The translations under genes were made by a program, and so were the position numbers. From NCBI GenBank assembly GCA_002869895.2, contig NEWP02000011.1:1-64000 (forward strand): 64,000 nucleotides of DNA. The letters run 5' to 3'. Below, one piece after another: positions 16,002 to 24,226 of this stretch. The stretch is from Nitrospira sp. CG24E. Lineage in GTDB: Bacteria > Nitrospirota > Nitrospiria > Nitrospirales > Nitrospiraceae. The notes under the pieces were generated by a model, which was not told the DNA's origin, searched no databases, and saw nothing but the letters and a program-made list of their open reading frames with translations. Numbering within the stretch: the first letter of the stretch is position 1; each line of letters opens with the position of its first letter.

Positions 16002-17402
16002 ATGCCAAAATCCTGGACGTGGGTCGCTCCCTATACCTTTGCCATACTGGCCATGCTTCTCGCCGGTCCCCTACTAAGCGGCCTGGCTTCGGTCCAATCA
16101 ATCGCGATCCCCTATTTCCAGCTCAGTGGGCCCCAGGCCGTCCGACTGAGCGCACAGCTGCTCGCTCTGATCATCTTCTGGGTCCTCGCCTTCGTAATCA
16201 CTCGACACATCCCGGATAACGGCCGCGGATCGAGCTTTCTCCGCAACATCATCCTTCCGATTGTGACTCTCATCCTGGTCCTTTTCGCCAATAAATCGTT
16301 CAGGACAGTGGGCTTGCCATTGATTGAACAGGTCGGTCCTTCTCGATTTACCTTGGGCTATGCGATCTGCCTCCTCGGTTCCGGTCTCTGGCTTACGGCG
16401 GCCTGGATCCTTAACCGGAGTTCGCTGCGAGAAGCCCTCGCTCCTCCCAGCCAACCACAGAGACAGGGATCCCAAGCGCTCGTCCAGGACAAGGATGCAG
16501 AGCAAGAAGAAGAGGCCACCGCTCCATCGGAACCAAAGAATCCACAGGCCGCATCAACCATCGTCAGCTACACGCCGAACATGCTCGGGCGCTACAGGGT
16601 CTTGAAAGAACTCGGGCGTGGAGCCATGGGGCTTGTCTACTTGGGAAAAGATCCAACGATCCAGCGTTTTGTGGCCATCAAGACCATGCAACTCGACCCC
16701 GCCGATCAGGATGACAAGCTGCAAGACGTTAAGGCACGGTTTTTCCGCGAGGCGGAATCGACCGGACGTCTCTCCCACCCCAACATCGTGACGATCTACG
16801 ATGCCGGAGAAGAAAACGATTTGGGCTACATCGCAATGGAACTGATCGAAGGCACCCCGTTGAAACAGTGGGCCAGGAGGCCCAACTTGCTGCCGGTCAG
16901 CGAAGTCCTCCTGACTGTGGCGACTGTCGCAGATGCCATCGACTATGCCCATCAGCAAGGTGTCATCCATCGGGACATCAAGCCGGCGAACATCATGCTC
17001 ACGAAAGACCGCCTCGTGAAAGTCATGGATTTCGGCATTGCGAAGATCGCTTCGAGCAGCAAGACACAAACCAATATCGTGATGGGTACGCCAACATACA
17101 TGTCACCGGAACAAATCGCAGGCAAGAAAGTGGACGGACGCTCGGATATCTTTTCGCTCGGCATCGTGCTGTTCGAACTCCTTACAGGGCAGTTGCCCTT
17201 CACGGCAGACAATGTGTCGGCTGTGCTGTTCAGCATCGCCCATCACCCACATCCCACCATTCAGACCCTACGGCCGAACCTTCCCCCCATGGTGCAGGAG
17301 ATCGTAGATCGCGCGCTGCAGAAAGAAGTGGCCCACCGATATCGGCGAGCGGAAGATTTTGCTTGTGAACTACGCGCTTGCCTGCAGAGCCTCGCGGCCT
17401 GA
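16002..17402 (+). CDS. Membrane-anchored Ser/Thr protein kinase (Hanks type)
   Basis: 466 residues. Four hydrophobic segments fill residues about 5-150 at the N-terminus, then a Pro/Gln/Glu-rich linker (about 150-190) and a complete kinase domain: glycine loop LGRGAMGLVYLG (about 200), VAIK with Lys227, HRDIKPANIM with Asp325, DFG Asp343 and GTPTYMSPEQ in the activation segment. It ends soon after the kinase domain, with no PASTA or other sensor domain, so the membrane part is the likely input. Most PknB-type kinases have the membrane helix after the kinase, so this order is less usual. The PP2C phosphatase gene follows after 11 bp. Confidence 0.92.
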   Translation: MPKSWTWVAPYTFAILAMLLAGPLLSGLASVQSIAIPYFQLSGPQAVRLSAQLLALIIFWVLAFVITRHIPDNGRGSSFLRNIILPIVTLILVLFANKSFRTVGLPLIEQVGPSRFTLGYAICLLGSGLWLTAAWILNRSSLREALAPPSQPQRQGSQALVQDKDAEQEEEATAPSEPKNPQAASTIVSYTPNMLGRYRVLKELGRGAMGLVYLGKDPTIQRFVAIKTMQLDPADQDDKLQDVKARFFREAESTGRLSHPNIVTIYDAGEENDLGYIAMELIEGTPLKQWARRPNLLPVSEVLLTVATVADAIDYAHQQGVIHRDIKPANIMLTKDRLVKVMDFGIAKIASSSKTQTNIVMGTPTYMSPEQIAGKKVDGRSDIFSLGIVLFELLTGQLPFTADNVSAVLFSIAHHPHPTIQTLRPNLPPMVQEIVDRALQKEVAHRYRRAEDFACELRACLQSLAA

Positions 17403-17413
17403 GGAGGTGTCGT

Positions 17414-18229
17414 CTGCCCCTCGATCGATCGCATAGCGCCAAATCCGATACCGGCCTCAAACGACCGCACAATGAGGATTGTTTCGTGGCCGATCCGTCA
17501 CTCGGACTCTACGTCGTCTGCGACGGCATGGGAGGCGGGAATGCCGGAGAAATTGCCAGTACCCTCGCAGTCGAAGCGATTCATGCACATCTGGTCGAAG
17601 CAGTCCAAGATAGAGATCTCCCCTTGATCGGCCCCTTCGATCACAGGATGTCGCCTTCTGCCAATCGTCTCGCCAGTGCGATTCGTGCGGCAAACCACGT
17701 CATTTATCGCGAGTCACGGAGCAGACCAGGCTATGCAGGGATGGGTACGACCGTGGTTGCAGCACTGCTCTATGAAGAGGCCCTTGCCATTGCTCATGTC
17801 GGAGACAGCCGACTCTACCTGGTCCGCAATGGGACAATCCAACCCATCACCACAGACCATTCATGGGTCGCCGAACAGCTCCTCAAGGGATTCATCACAG
17901 AAGAAGAAGCCGAGCACTCCCCCAGCAAACACATCGTGACGAGAGCCCTCGGCGTGGAGAACAGCGTCGAAGTAGAATTGGCGGAGATTCCGGTCATGAA
18001 CGGAGACCTGCTGTTACTCTGCTCAGACGGACTCACCAGGGTGGTCCATACGAACGATGTCCTTCATATCCTCCGTGGATCGGAAGACCTCTTTGGCATG
18101 GCGGATCGCCTCATTTCCATGGCCAATGAGGCAGGTGGCGAGGACAACACGACCGTCGTCATTGTCGCCCTGCGGGATGAAATCCAAACTAGTTTGTGGA
18201 ATCGGCTCAAAAGGCGATTCGCCGCGTAA
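17414..18229 (+). CDS. PP2C-family Ser/Thr protein phosphatase
   Basis: 271 residues from the codon CTG at 17414, which follows a perfect AGGAGG (17402-17407) by six bases; no ATG, GTG or TTG in frame fits better, and the TTG at 17378 would lie inside the kinase gene. The metal-binding PP2C motifs are all present: SDTGLKRPHNEDCF, YVVCDGMGGG, AHVGDSRLYL, LCSDGLT and GGEDNTTVVIV. It should remove phosphate from targets of the upstream kinase. The two genes are translated from one mRNA with overlapping signals. Confidence 0.92.
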   Translation: MPLDRSHSAKSDTGLKRPHNEDCFVADPSLGLYVVCDGMGGGNAGEIASTLAVEAIHAHLVEAVQDRDLPLIGPFDHRMSPSANRLASAIRAANHVIYRESRSRPGYAGMGTTVVAALLYEEALAIAHVGDSRLYLVRNGTIQPITTDHSWVAEQLLKGFITEEEAEHSPSKHIVTRALGVENSVEVELAEIPVMNGDLLLLCSDGLTRVVHTNDVLHILRGSEDLFGMADRLISMANEAGGEDNTTVVIVALRDEIQTSLWNRLKRRFAA

Positions 18230-18300
18230 TGGGTCAGAGGAACGTAGGCATCAGACAAGAATCGGCAAGGTCATAGCGCCCTTCACGTACGTCCACCAGG

Positions 18301-18933
18301 CTATTTGACGAAGAATGTGCCCTTTGGAAATGTCTGGTAGCATCTGTCGGAGACCTCCTGCCCATGCGATTGGAGGCATTGAAGAATCTCCCCGCTTCCA
18401 GATGGTAGCACTCTGCAGAACCGCTTGATATCCTCATCACAGGCTGCGACCAACCGGCTTCGATCTTCCCTCCACTTCACAAAACGCTCCTGCAACTGGC
18501 TCTGACATGGAGGCGGAAGTCGTTTGGCCCGCTGTGCCTGACAGCGGGCACGGGCAGAGCCGTCCGGAGACTCAGGACACAATTGTTCGATCTCCGCTTC
18601 ACACTTCAACCTGGTAGCCTGTACGGTAGAAGAATCCAACCCTGTCGTGACCGAAGCCTCAATAGCGGAATCGCGCGACCGCTCATCGTTCGGCCTGTGC
18701 ATGGCTACATCTGAAGGTAGTGGAGGAGAGGTGGGAATGGTTAAATCCAATGTCGGTCGAGAAGTCTGCGAAGCCGACCGACCTGCAGCTTCACGAGCCT
18801 GAGCCGGCGCCTCGTCCGAAGTCAACTCTTCCTGTGACGGGAAATTGGCGACCACAGTCATCCACACAAGCCCAAGTCCCAGAATGGTGACTATACTGGA
18901 GAGAATCCCGCTTGAGGACTGTTGCTGCGCCAT
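18301..18933 (-). CDS. Membrane protein with cysteine-rich GLG1-type repeats
   Basis: 210 residues. One N-terminal transmembrane helix (ILSSIVTILGLGLVWMTVVA), a Pro/Ser-rich stretch, and a C-terminal domain with paired-cysteine repeats: CEAEIEQLCPES...CQAQ...PPPC then CDEDIKRFCRVL, ILQCLQSHGQ and CYQ. The spacing resembles the Cys-rich repeat of Golgi apparatus protein 1 (GLG1) as also seen in bacterial secreted proteins. The cysteines would be disulfide-bonded in the periplasm. AGGGAG lies six bases before the ATG. The function of bacterial members is not known. It converges with the PP2C gene. Confidence 0.7.
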   Translation of the reverse strand: MAQQQSSSGILSSIVTILGLGLVWMTVVANFPSQEELTSDEAPAQAREAAGRSASQTSRPTLDLTIPTSPPLPSDVAMHRPNDERSRDSAIEASVTTGLDSSTVQATRLKCEAEIEQLCPESPDGSARARCQAQRAKRLPPPCQSQLQERFVKWREDRSRLVAACDEDIKRFCRVLPSGSGEILQCLQSHGQEVSDRCYQTFPKGTFFVK

Positions 18934-19096
18934 GGTCGCTCCCTATCCTGACCAGACCCAGCATAGGGTACGCCGTCGAAAAAATCGACGAATTGTCCGG
19001 TTTCAACCAGCAGCACTCGCAACACCCGTGAAGCGTATCTCGTAGGGGACAAGAGCGTATGGCGTATAGCTGATGGCAAAAAGGACCAGGAGGCAG

Positions 19097-20110
19097 TTAG
19101 TTTTCTGGAGTTTCGACGATGTGGTTTTCGAACCTGGTGCAGCCTTCGGCAAGCAACCGATTGGTGAGCATTTCTCCAGGCCATTCGATGGGTAAATCCG
19201 CAGTAAAGATCCATACATCGGGGGAGGTCCACACGGGGCCGTGGCCTTCGGGCAATTCGGGGTCAAACAGATCGGTCCAGACAGGCATGTACACGCCGTT
19301 CCCACATTGTGTATGGAGGTGCACAATCGTGCGGGCACGGACGAGCGGGTCCAGATCACGCCAGACTGCCGCGGTCTCATCTGCCAGTCGATGGAGACGC
19401 ACAGCATTTTGCGCGTCAAACATGGCATAGGCGGCGTAGACCGGTGGTTCGATCATATCGGGAGCCAGCGCCAACTCAGGACATTGTCCCACGAGGCCTT
19501 CAAGGAGAGCCCGACGATGCCGATCTTCCAGCGAATCAGGCAATCCAGAGTCCGGCACACCGATCAATTCAAAAAAGAGAAAGGCGGTGCTCTCGACAGG
19601 CGGATACAGCCGCGCAGCTATCGAGGTGGCCCGCTGGGAATCCGCCACCGTGCTCAAATGATCGTTCAAGCCCTGCAGGCTGAGCGGTTCCAGCGTCGAA
19701 TCGGTCAAGAGGCGCGACTCCACACGCACCACCGTCCCGGCGGAAAGCTGGAGGTGGCGGTGCAACAGATCGGCTGTCGCAATCGGGTCGATTTTCAACT
19801 GAAGTGGATGGGCCAGATTCGCTTGGAGAGGAAGTTCCAAGGCTGCCATAACGGCATAGGACAATTTGTCATCGACCGGCCCATCGATGAGCACGGAGCA
19901 GGATGCCTCAGCGAGAAGATCGAAGAGCCATTCCGCCATGTCCTCATCCAACGCTGCCAACACCGTGAGGAGATCATACTCCCGCCCCTGCTCCAAGAAG
20001 GCCTGCAACGTATCGATTGCCGCATCGGTATCACCATGGTCATGGCGCCGGGCGTTGATCAAATGAACGAGATCTCTTGTGAGGGGATCAGGACGAGACC
20101 AACTCAACAT
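19097..20110 (-). CDS. Hypothetical protein, 337 residues
   Basis: The start at ATG 20110 has GGAG eight bases upstream; a TTG at 20161 would add 17 residues. The protein is acidic and soluble, mixed helical (TDAAIDTLQAFLEQGREYD, LSYAVMAALELPLQ), with no signal peptide and no motif I can place. The long plus-strand frame lying opposite is its shadow: its composition is Arg/Gln-rich and unlike a natural protein. The C-terminal third is rich in Trp and Pro (VWTDLFDPELPEGHGPVWTS). Confidence 0.65.
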   Translation of the reverse strand: MLSWSRPDPLTRDLVHLINARRHDHGDTDAAIDTLQAFLEQGREYDLLTVLAALDEDMAEWLFDLLAEASCSVLIDGPVDDKLSYAVMAALELPLQANLAHPLQLKIDPIATADLLHRHLQLSAGTVVRVESRLLTDSTLEPLSLQGLNDHLSTVADSQRATSIAARLYPPVESTAFLFFELIGVPDSGLPDSLEDRHRRALLEGLVGQCPELALAPDMIEPPVYAAYAMFDAQNAVRLHRLADETAAVWRDLDPLVRARTIVHLHTQCGNGVYMPVWTDLFDPELPEGHGPVWTSPDVWIFTADLPIEWPGEMLTNRLLAEGCTRFENHIVETPEN

Positions 20111-20236
20111 ACAGAGCACTCCTGCCGCGAAACCATGGATGACACCCGCCCATGTTGTCAAACTTTCGTGATGGTAGCAAGCGCTCGAGCATTTTTTTTC
20201 CGCAGGGTGTGCGACCCCGACCAGACGACAAAATGA

Positions 20237-20650
20237 TCACGATCCAATCACCTTCACTAACACGCGCTTGCGTCTCATCCCGTCGAACTCTCCGTAGAAA
20301 ATCTGTTCCCAGGGACCGAAGTCCAACCGGCCTTCGGTAATTGCCACGACGACTTCTCGTCCCATCAGTTGCCGTTTGATATGGGCGTCGCCGTTATCTT
20401 CTCCCGTCTCGTTGTGCCGATATGTCGCATCCTGAGGAACGAGCGTCTCCAAGAATCGGTCATAATCTTTCAGGAGGCCAAGTTCGTCGTCATTAATGTA
20501 GACACTGGCCGTAATATGCATGGCATTCACCAGCACAAGCCCCTCTTGGACACCGCTCTTCTTGACTACCTCCTCAACCTGCTTCGTGATGTTGAGGTAG
20601 GCACGCCGCGTTTTCGTTTCGAGCCAGAGTTCTTCACGATAGGATTTCAT
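20237..20650 (-). CDS. YjbQ/UPF0047 family protein
   Basis: 137 residues, the normal size of the YjbQ family, which folds as a small barrel and has been reported to have weak thiamine-phosphate synthase activity in E. coli. Signature segments are visible: [20 protein letters not shown] near residue 40-58, [20 protein letters not shown] and [16 protein letters not shown] at the end. The conserved His and Asp residues are kept. It is solitary; its true cellular role is unclear for the family. Confidence 0.92.
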   Translation of the reverse strand: MKSYREELWLETKTRRAYLNITKQVEEVVKKSGVQEGLVLVNAMHITASVYINDDELGLLKDYDRFLETLVPQDATYRHNETGEDNGDAHIKRQLMGREVVVAITEGRLDFGPWEQIFYGEFDGMRRKRVLVKVIGS

Positions 20651-20850
20651 AACCGCCAGTCAGTGGGCGCTCATTCTGCCGAACTGGATACTCAAGATGC
20701 AAGCCGCTCCTCGTTCCCATAGCATCAGTCAATTTCGGAACTATGAAGCGGCGCAATTCTTCAACAAAATTGACACAACAGGATGATGGTGATAAGTATT
20801 TTCACAGATTAGCCCAGATAGGATTCAATCGTTCAGTAGGGAGGTGCTCG

Positions 20851-21591
20851 ATGGCTGCGCTTGCTGGGAACCTGACATCGGTCGGGAGTCTATTTAATTG
20901 GACTCTCCTCTTCGCCCGCCAGCCAGAACCGGATTTGGAGTTCACCGAAGAGGAACTCGATCAAACAACTTCCATACGTTCAACCGGCCCACTGAACCCA
21001 CGCAAAAGATCCAGCGGGGGACGCCCAATCCTCTGGATAATTCTCTTGGCCCTCATCGGAGGCGTGGCCTATGTCTCCACTATGGAACCGGAGATGTTGG
21101 CTGAATGGCTGGCCCCCTATCTGGGCGAAAGTGCCGCACCTCCAGTGGCCATGAAACCGAAACCCATACCCCCAGAGCCCGTAGCTCCACCGGTACCAGT
21201 ACCACAGGCCGCCCCGATTCAAAGTAGCGAGGCTTCAGCTCCCGTGGCTCCAGCAACTTCTCCCGCTGCTACCTCAGCCCCCGTGGACCCAGTCGTCGCT
21301 CCACCGCCTCAGACGGCAGCAAGAACCGCCACTCCGGTCGTACCCCCTCTCGACCCGATGTTCAGCGAAGGCCAGAAAGTGACCGTCACAGCAGACGAAA
21401 TGGCTCCCGGCGGAAGTATTCCGTTGTTTGCAGATTCAGCAAGCAGCAGGCCAGGACCAACCGTGCGTCCCGGAGTTTCGCTGACAGTCGTCGATGGAGA
21501 CCTACAGCCAGGCGGCTGGATGTATTTCGTCCGCACCGAAGAAGGTGTCAATGGGTGGGTGACGGAGAAACGGCTTCGTCTGAAGTTCTGA
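20851..21591 (+). CDS. Membrane protein with C-terminal SH3-like domain
   Basis: 246 residues from the ATG at 20851, which has GGGAGG six bases upstream; an earlier in-frame ATG at 20743 lacks a ribosome site. One transmembrane helix (PILWIILLALIGGVAYVS), then a long Pro/Ala-rich linker of about 80 residues, then a C-terminal SH3b-like domain (about 175-246) with GWMYFVRTEEGVNGWVTE. Such proteins bind cell-wall peptides or act as envelope adaptors. A polar cytoplasmic stretch precedes the helix. Target unknown. Confidence 0.7.
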   Translation: MAALAGNLTSVGSLFNWTLLFARQPEPDLEFTEEELDQTTSIRSTGPLNPRKRSSGGRPILWIILLALIGGVAYVSTMEPEMLAEWLAPYLGESAAPPVAMKPKPIPPEPVAPPVPVPQAAPIQSSEASAPVAPATSPAATSAPVDPVVAPPPQTAARTATPVVPPLDPMFSEGQKVTVTADEMAPGGSIPLFADSASSRPGPTVRPGVSLTVVDGDLQPGGWMYFVRTEEGVNGWVTEKRLRLKF

Positions 21592-21658
21592 CCGTCACAC
21601 GTTCTATCACTGGTAGTCTGTCCCAGCCATATTCTCGCCTGTTCAGCCGAGTCTGCTG

Positions 21659-21667
21659 TGCTATAAT
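21659..21667 (+). promoter_or_regulatory. Extended -10 promoter element before the HAD gene
   Basis: TGCTATAAT is a perfect extended -10 box, 50 bp before the ATG at 21717. No good -35 box is seen at the proper distance, which an extended -10 can tolerate. Confidence 0.45.
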
Positions 21668-21716
21668 CCGCCCGTTTTCTATCCCATAACCACGCCCTCA
21701 CTCTCGAGACGATTCG

Positions 21717-22412
21717 ATGGCCGCACTGACTGCGATTATTTTCGATTTTGATGGCGTGATTGCGGACACGGAACCGCTCCATTTTGCTGGCTTTCGGCAG
21801 ACGTTGGCTGAAATCGGCGTCGACCTGACTGAATCGGACTACTATGCCAACTACTTGGGATACGACGACCGTGGCTGCTTCATCGCAGCGCTCGCGGCAC
21901 ACCAACGTCCTACCGACTCTTCCGCCCTTGCGCAGCTCATGCAACGCAAGGCCCATGCGTATTTGGAGTCGGTGAACAATCATTTGGTCGTTTTCCCAGG
22001 CGTGCGGGAGTTTGTGCGTGAGGCCGCTGCTGCCTACCCCTTGGCGATCGCATCCGGCGCCCTCCGCCATGAAATTGAAGTGATTCTTGAACAGGCGGGA
22101 CTTCGAAAAGAATTTCTTCACATCACCAGCGCCGAAGACGTCACCAGAGGAAAACCCGATCCACAACCCTTTCTCCACGCCCTGAGTTCATTGAATCGAC
22201 AACGCCGGGAGCAGACCATCCTCGCTGAATCATGCCTGGTAATCGAGGACTCGATCCCTGGTATTCGCAGCGCAAGAACTGCCGGGATGAAGGTCCTTGC
22301 CGTGGCAAATACTCACACTGCCCAAGATCTGCATGAAGCCCATGCGGTCATCCAGAGTCTGTCGGAAATTCGCCTGAATGAACTCCGTGAACAATTGTGG
22401 CCAGTCGATTAA
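21717..22412 (+). CDS. HAD-superfamily hydrolase (beta-phosphoglucomutase-like)
   Basis: 231 residues. The catalytic motif DFDGVIADTEPLH is near the N-terminus (nucleophile Asp10, acid/base Asp12), with a helical cap, then motif II SGALRHEI, a Lys in KPDPQPF and motif IV VIEDSIPGIRSARTAGM. This is the layout of the phosphoglucomutase/phosphoglycolate phosphatase subgroup. Substrate cannot be decided. It lies upstream of the BtuF-like gene by 12 bp on the same strand. Confidence 0.88.
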   Translation: MAALTAIIFDFDGVIADTEPLHFAGFRQTLAEIGVDLTESDYYANYLGYDDRGCFIAALAAHQRPTDSSALAQLMQRKAHAYLESVNNHLVVFPGVREFVREAAAAYPLAIASGALRHEIEVILEQAGLRKEFLHITSAEDVTRGKPDPQPFLHALSSLNRQRREQTILAESCLVIEDSIPGIRSARTAGMKVLAVANTHTAQDLHEAHAVIQSLSEIRLNELREQLWPVD

Positions 22413-22424
22413 GGATCGAGTAGT

Positions 22425-23351
22425 ATGAGAATCTGCTCACTGCTTCCCAGCGCGACCGAAGTGATCGCCTTGCTGGGCCTGAGCGATGAGCTGGTCGGAA
22501 TCAGTCACGAATGCGACTACCCGCCATCCGTCAGAAACGTGCCCATCATGGTCGAACCGATGGTTTCTCCCCATGGGCTGACCAGCGCCGACATCGACAG
22601 TCAAGTGAGCCAACTAGTGGCCTCAGGACAACGCCTCTATCGGCTGAAGGATCACTTGTTACAGCAGGCGCAACCGGATCTGATTGTATCCCAAGACCTT
22701 TGTCATGTCTGCGCCATTACCCCGAGCCAACTTCACGAGGCCATTGGCTCTATGCCCCGACAGCCAACCCTCCTGACATTGAACCCCAGCACAGTCCAGG
22801 ATGTGATCAACGACGTCGTTCGAATCGGCGATGCCGCCGATCGGTCGGTGGAGGCGCATCTCCTTGCCACGCAATTGCGCGACCGGCTCGACGCGCTGCA
22901 CAGTCGCACCCAAGGCATTACGCATCGCCCTCGCGTCGTCTGTATCGAATGGCTCTTTCCACTGTATGTCGCAGGCCATTGGGTGCCTGAAATGGTCCAG
23001 CTCGCCGGGGGCCAGGATGTCCTCGCACAGCCTGGCAGCCCATCTCGGGTCGTACTGTGGGATGAGGTCCTGGCCGCAGCGCCAGATGTTCTCATCATCA
23101 TGCCCTGCGGCTTTTTCGTTGAACGAACGCACAGAGAGTTGCAGCAGCTGATGGGGCAACCGGGCCAATGGCCGCTATCAGACGATCTGGCGCAGCGCAC
23201 ATTTTTGGTGGACGCCTCCTCCTATTTCAGCCGACCAGGTCCTCGATTGATCGACGGCATTGAGCTCTTGGCAACCCTCCTGCACCCGTCGGATGATGAT
23301 CAGATTGACGAATCCAAGGCCCGCCGCCTTGGGCCGGTACCGATTCACTGA
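22425..23351 (+). CDS. BtuF-like cobalamin-binding protein without signal peptide
   Basis: 308 residues of the type III substrate-binding fold (BtuF/FhuD group): an N-terminal lobe RICSLLPSATEVIALLGLSD, a long linking helix, and the C-terminal lobe with VVCIEWLFPLYVAGHWVPE, GG and PDVLIIMPCGFF. The mature protein starts directly at the fold; no signal peptide or lipobox is present, so it appears cytoplasmic, and no BtuCD genes are nearby. AAGGAT precedes the ATG. Related cytoplasmic proteins are annotated as cobalamin-binding; ligand here is inferred. Confidence 0.8.
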   Translation: MRICSLLPSATEVIALLGLSDELVGISHECDYPPSVRNVPIMVEPMVSPHGLTSADIDSQVSQLVASGQRLYRLKDHLLQQAQPDLIVSQDLCHVCAITPSQLHEAIGSMPRQPTLLTLNPSTVQDVINDVVRIGDAADRSVEAHLLATQLRDRLDALHSRTQGITHRPRVVCIEWLFPLYVAGHWVPEMVQLAGGQDVLAQPGSPSRVVLWDEVLAAAPDVLIIMPCGFFVERTHRELQQLMGQPGQWPLSDDLAQRTFLVDASSYFSRPGPRLIDGIELLATLLHPSDDDQIDESKARRLGPVPIH

Positions 23352-23356
23352 CACCC

Positions 23357-24226
23357 ATGACGTCACCCTCTATCACTGACGCACAAGCTTACTGCACAGC
23401 CCTTACCAAGAAGAGCGGGAGCAATTTCTATTATTCATTTCTCTTTCTCCCTAAAAAAAGACGCGCAGCGATGTACACCGTCTATGCGTTTTGCAAAGAA
23501 GTCGATAATGCGGTCGATGAACCACCGGCAGGAAGCAACCCCCAGGAAGAACTGTTGCGATGGCAGAACGAGCTGGACGCTGCCTACCGTGGCACGCCGA
23601 CATTCCCAGTCACCATCAGTCTGGCAGACCATATAAAGGAACTGTCGATTCCACGAGCCTATTTCGTCGAGCTGATCAAGGGGGTGGAAATGGATCTCGT
23701 GGCCTCACGGTACCCCTCGTTTCAAGACCTCTCCCTCTACTGCTATCGTGTCGCATCGGTTGTGGGACTGATTTGCCTCCATATCTTCGGCCCCACATCT
23801 GCCAGGGCGCAAGACTACGCCGTCAATCTCGGAATGGCATTCCAGCTCACGAATATTCTACGGGACATCGGAACCGACGCAGCCCAAGGCCGCGTCTATC
23901 TGCCGCAAGACGATCTCGAAAAATTCGGCTGCACCGATCAGGCAATCCTCCAGCGGCAGGAGAGCACGGAGCTTTGCAAGTTGCTCCACTTCGAGGCTGC
24001 GAGAGCCCATGAGTACTACGCAAAAGCACAAGCGGCTTTCGAGGCTCTGCCCCCGCAAGACCAACGGGCGCTAACTGTCGCTGAAATCATGCGCGCCGTG
24101 TATTTCCGCATTCTGAAAAAAATCGAAGAGCCGGGGCATCGAATATTCGGCCAACGGGCTCGGCTCGGAACAGTTCGTCGCCTGGCTGTAGCCGTCGGAG
24201 TCTGGCTCCGCTCCCGATCCTCGTGA
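23357..24226 (+). CDS. hpnD: Presqualene diphosphate synthase
   Basis: 289 residues of the squalene/phytoene synthase family. It joins two farnesyl diphosphates to presqualene diphosphate in the HpnCDE route. Visible features are SFLFLPKKRRAAMYTVYAFC, the first Asp-rich motif EVDNAVDE, YCYRVASVVGLICLHIFG and the second, ILRDIGTDAAQGRVYLPQDD. The next gene, hpnE, starts within its stop codon. HpnC, a third enzyme that turns the intermediate into hydroxysqualene, is not visible in the window. The products lead to hopanoids. Confidence 0.9.
   Translation: MTSPSITDAQAYCTALTKKSGSNFYYSFLFLPKKRRAAMYTVYAFCKEVDNAVDEPPAGSNPQEELLRWQNELDAAYRGTPTFPVTISLADHIKELSIPRAYFVELIKGVEMDLVASRYPSFQDLSLYCYRVASVVGLICLHIFGPTSARAQDYAVNLGMAFQLTNILRDIGTDAAQGRVYLPQDDLEKFGCTDQAILQRQESTELCKLLHFEAARAHEYYAKAQAAFEALPPQDQRALTVAEIMRAVYFRILKKIEEPGHRIFGQRARLGTVRRLAVAVGVWLRSRSS

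Noticed and set aside
19241-20236. A 331-codon plus-strand frame opposite the hypothetical gene at 19097
   Set aside because: Arg/Gln-rich composition without domain features; the opposite frame has natural protein composition and a ribosome site.
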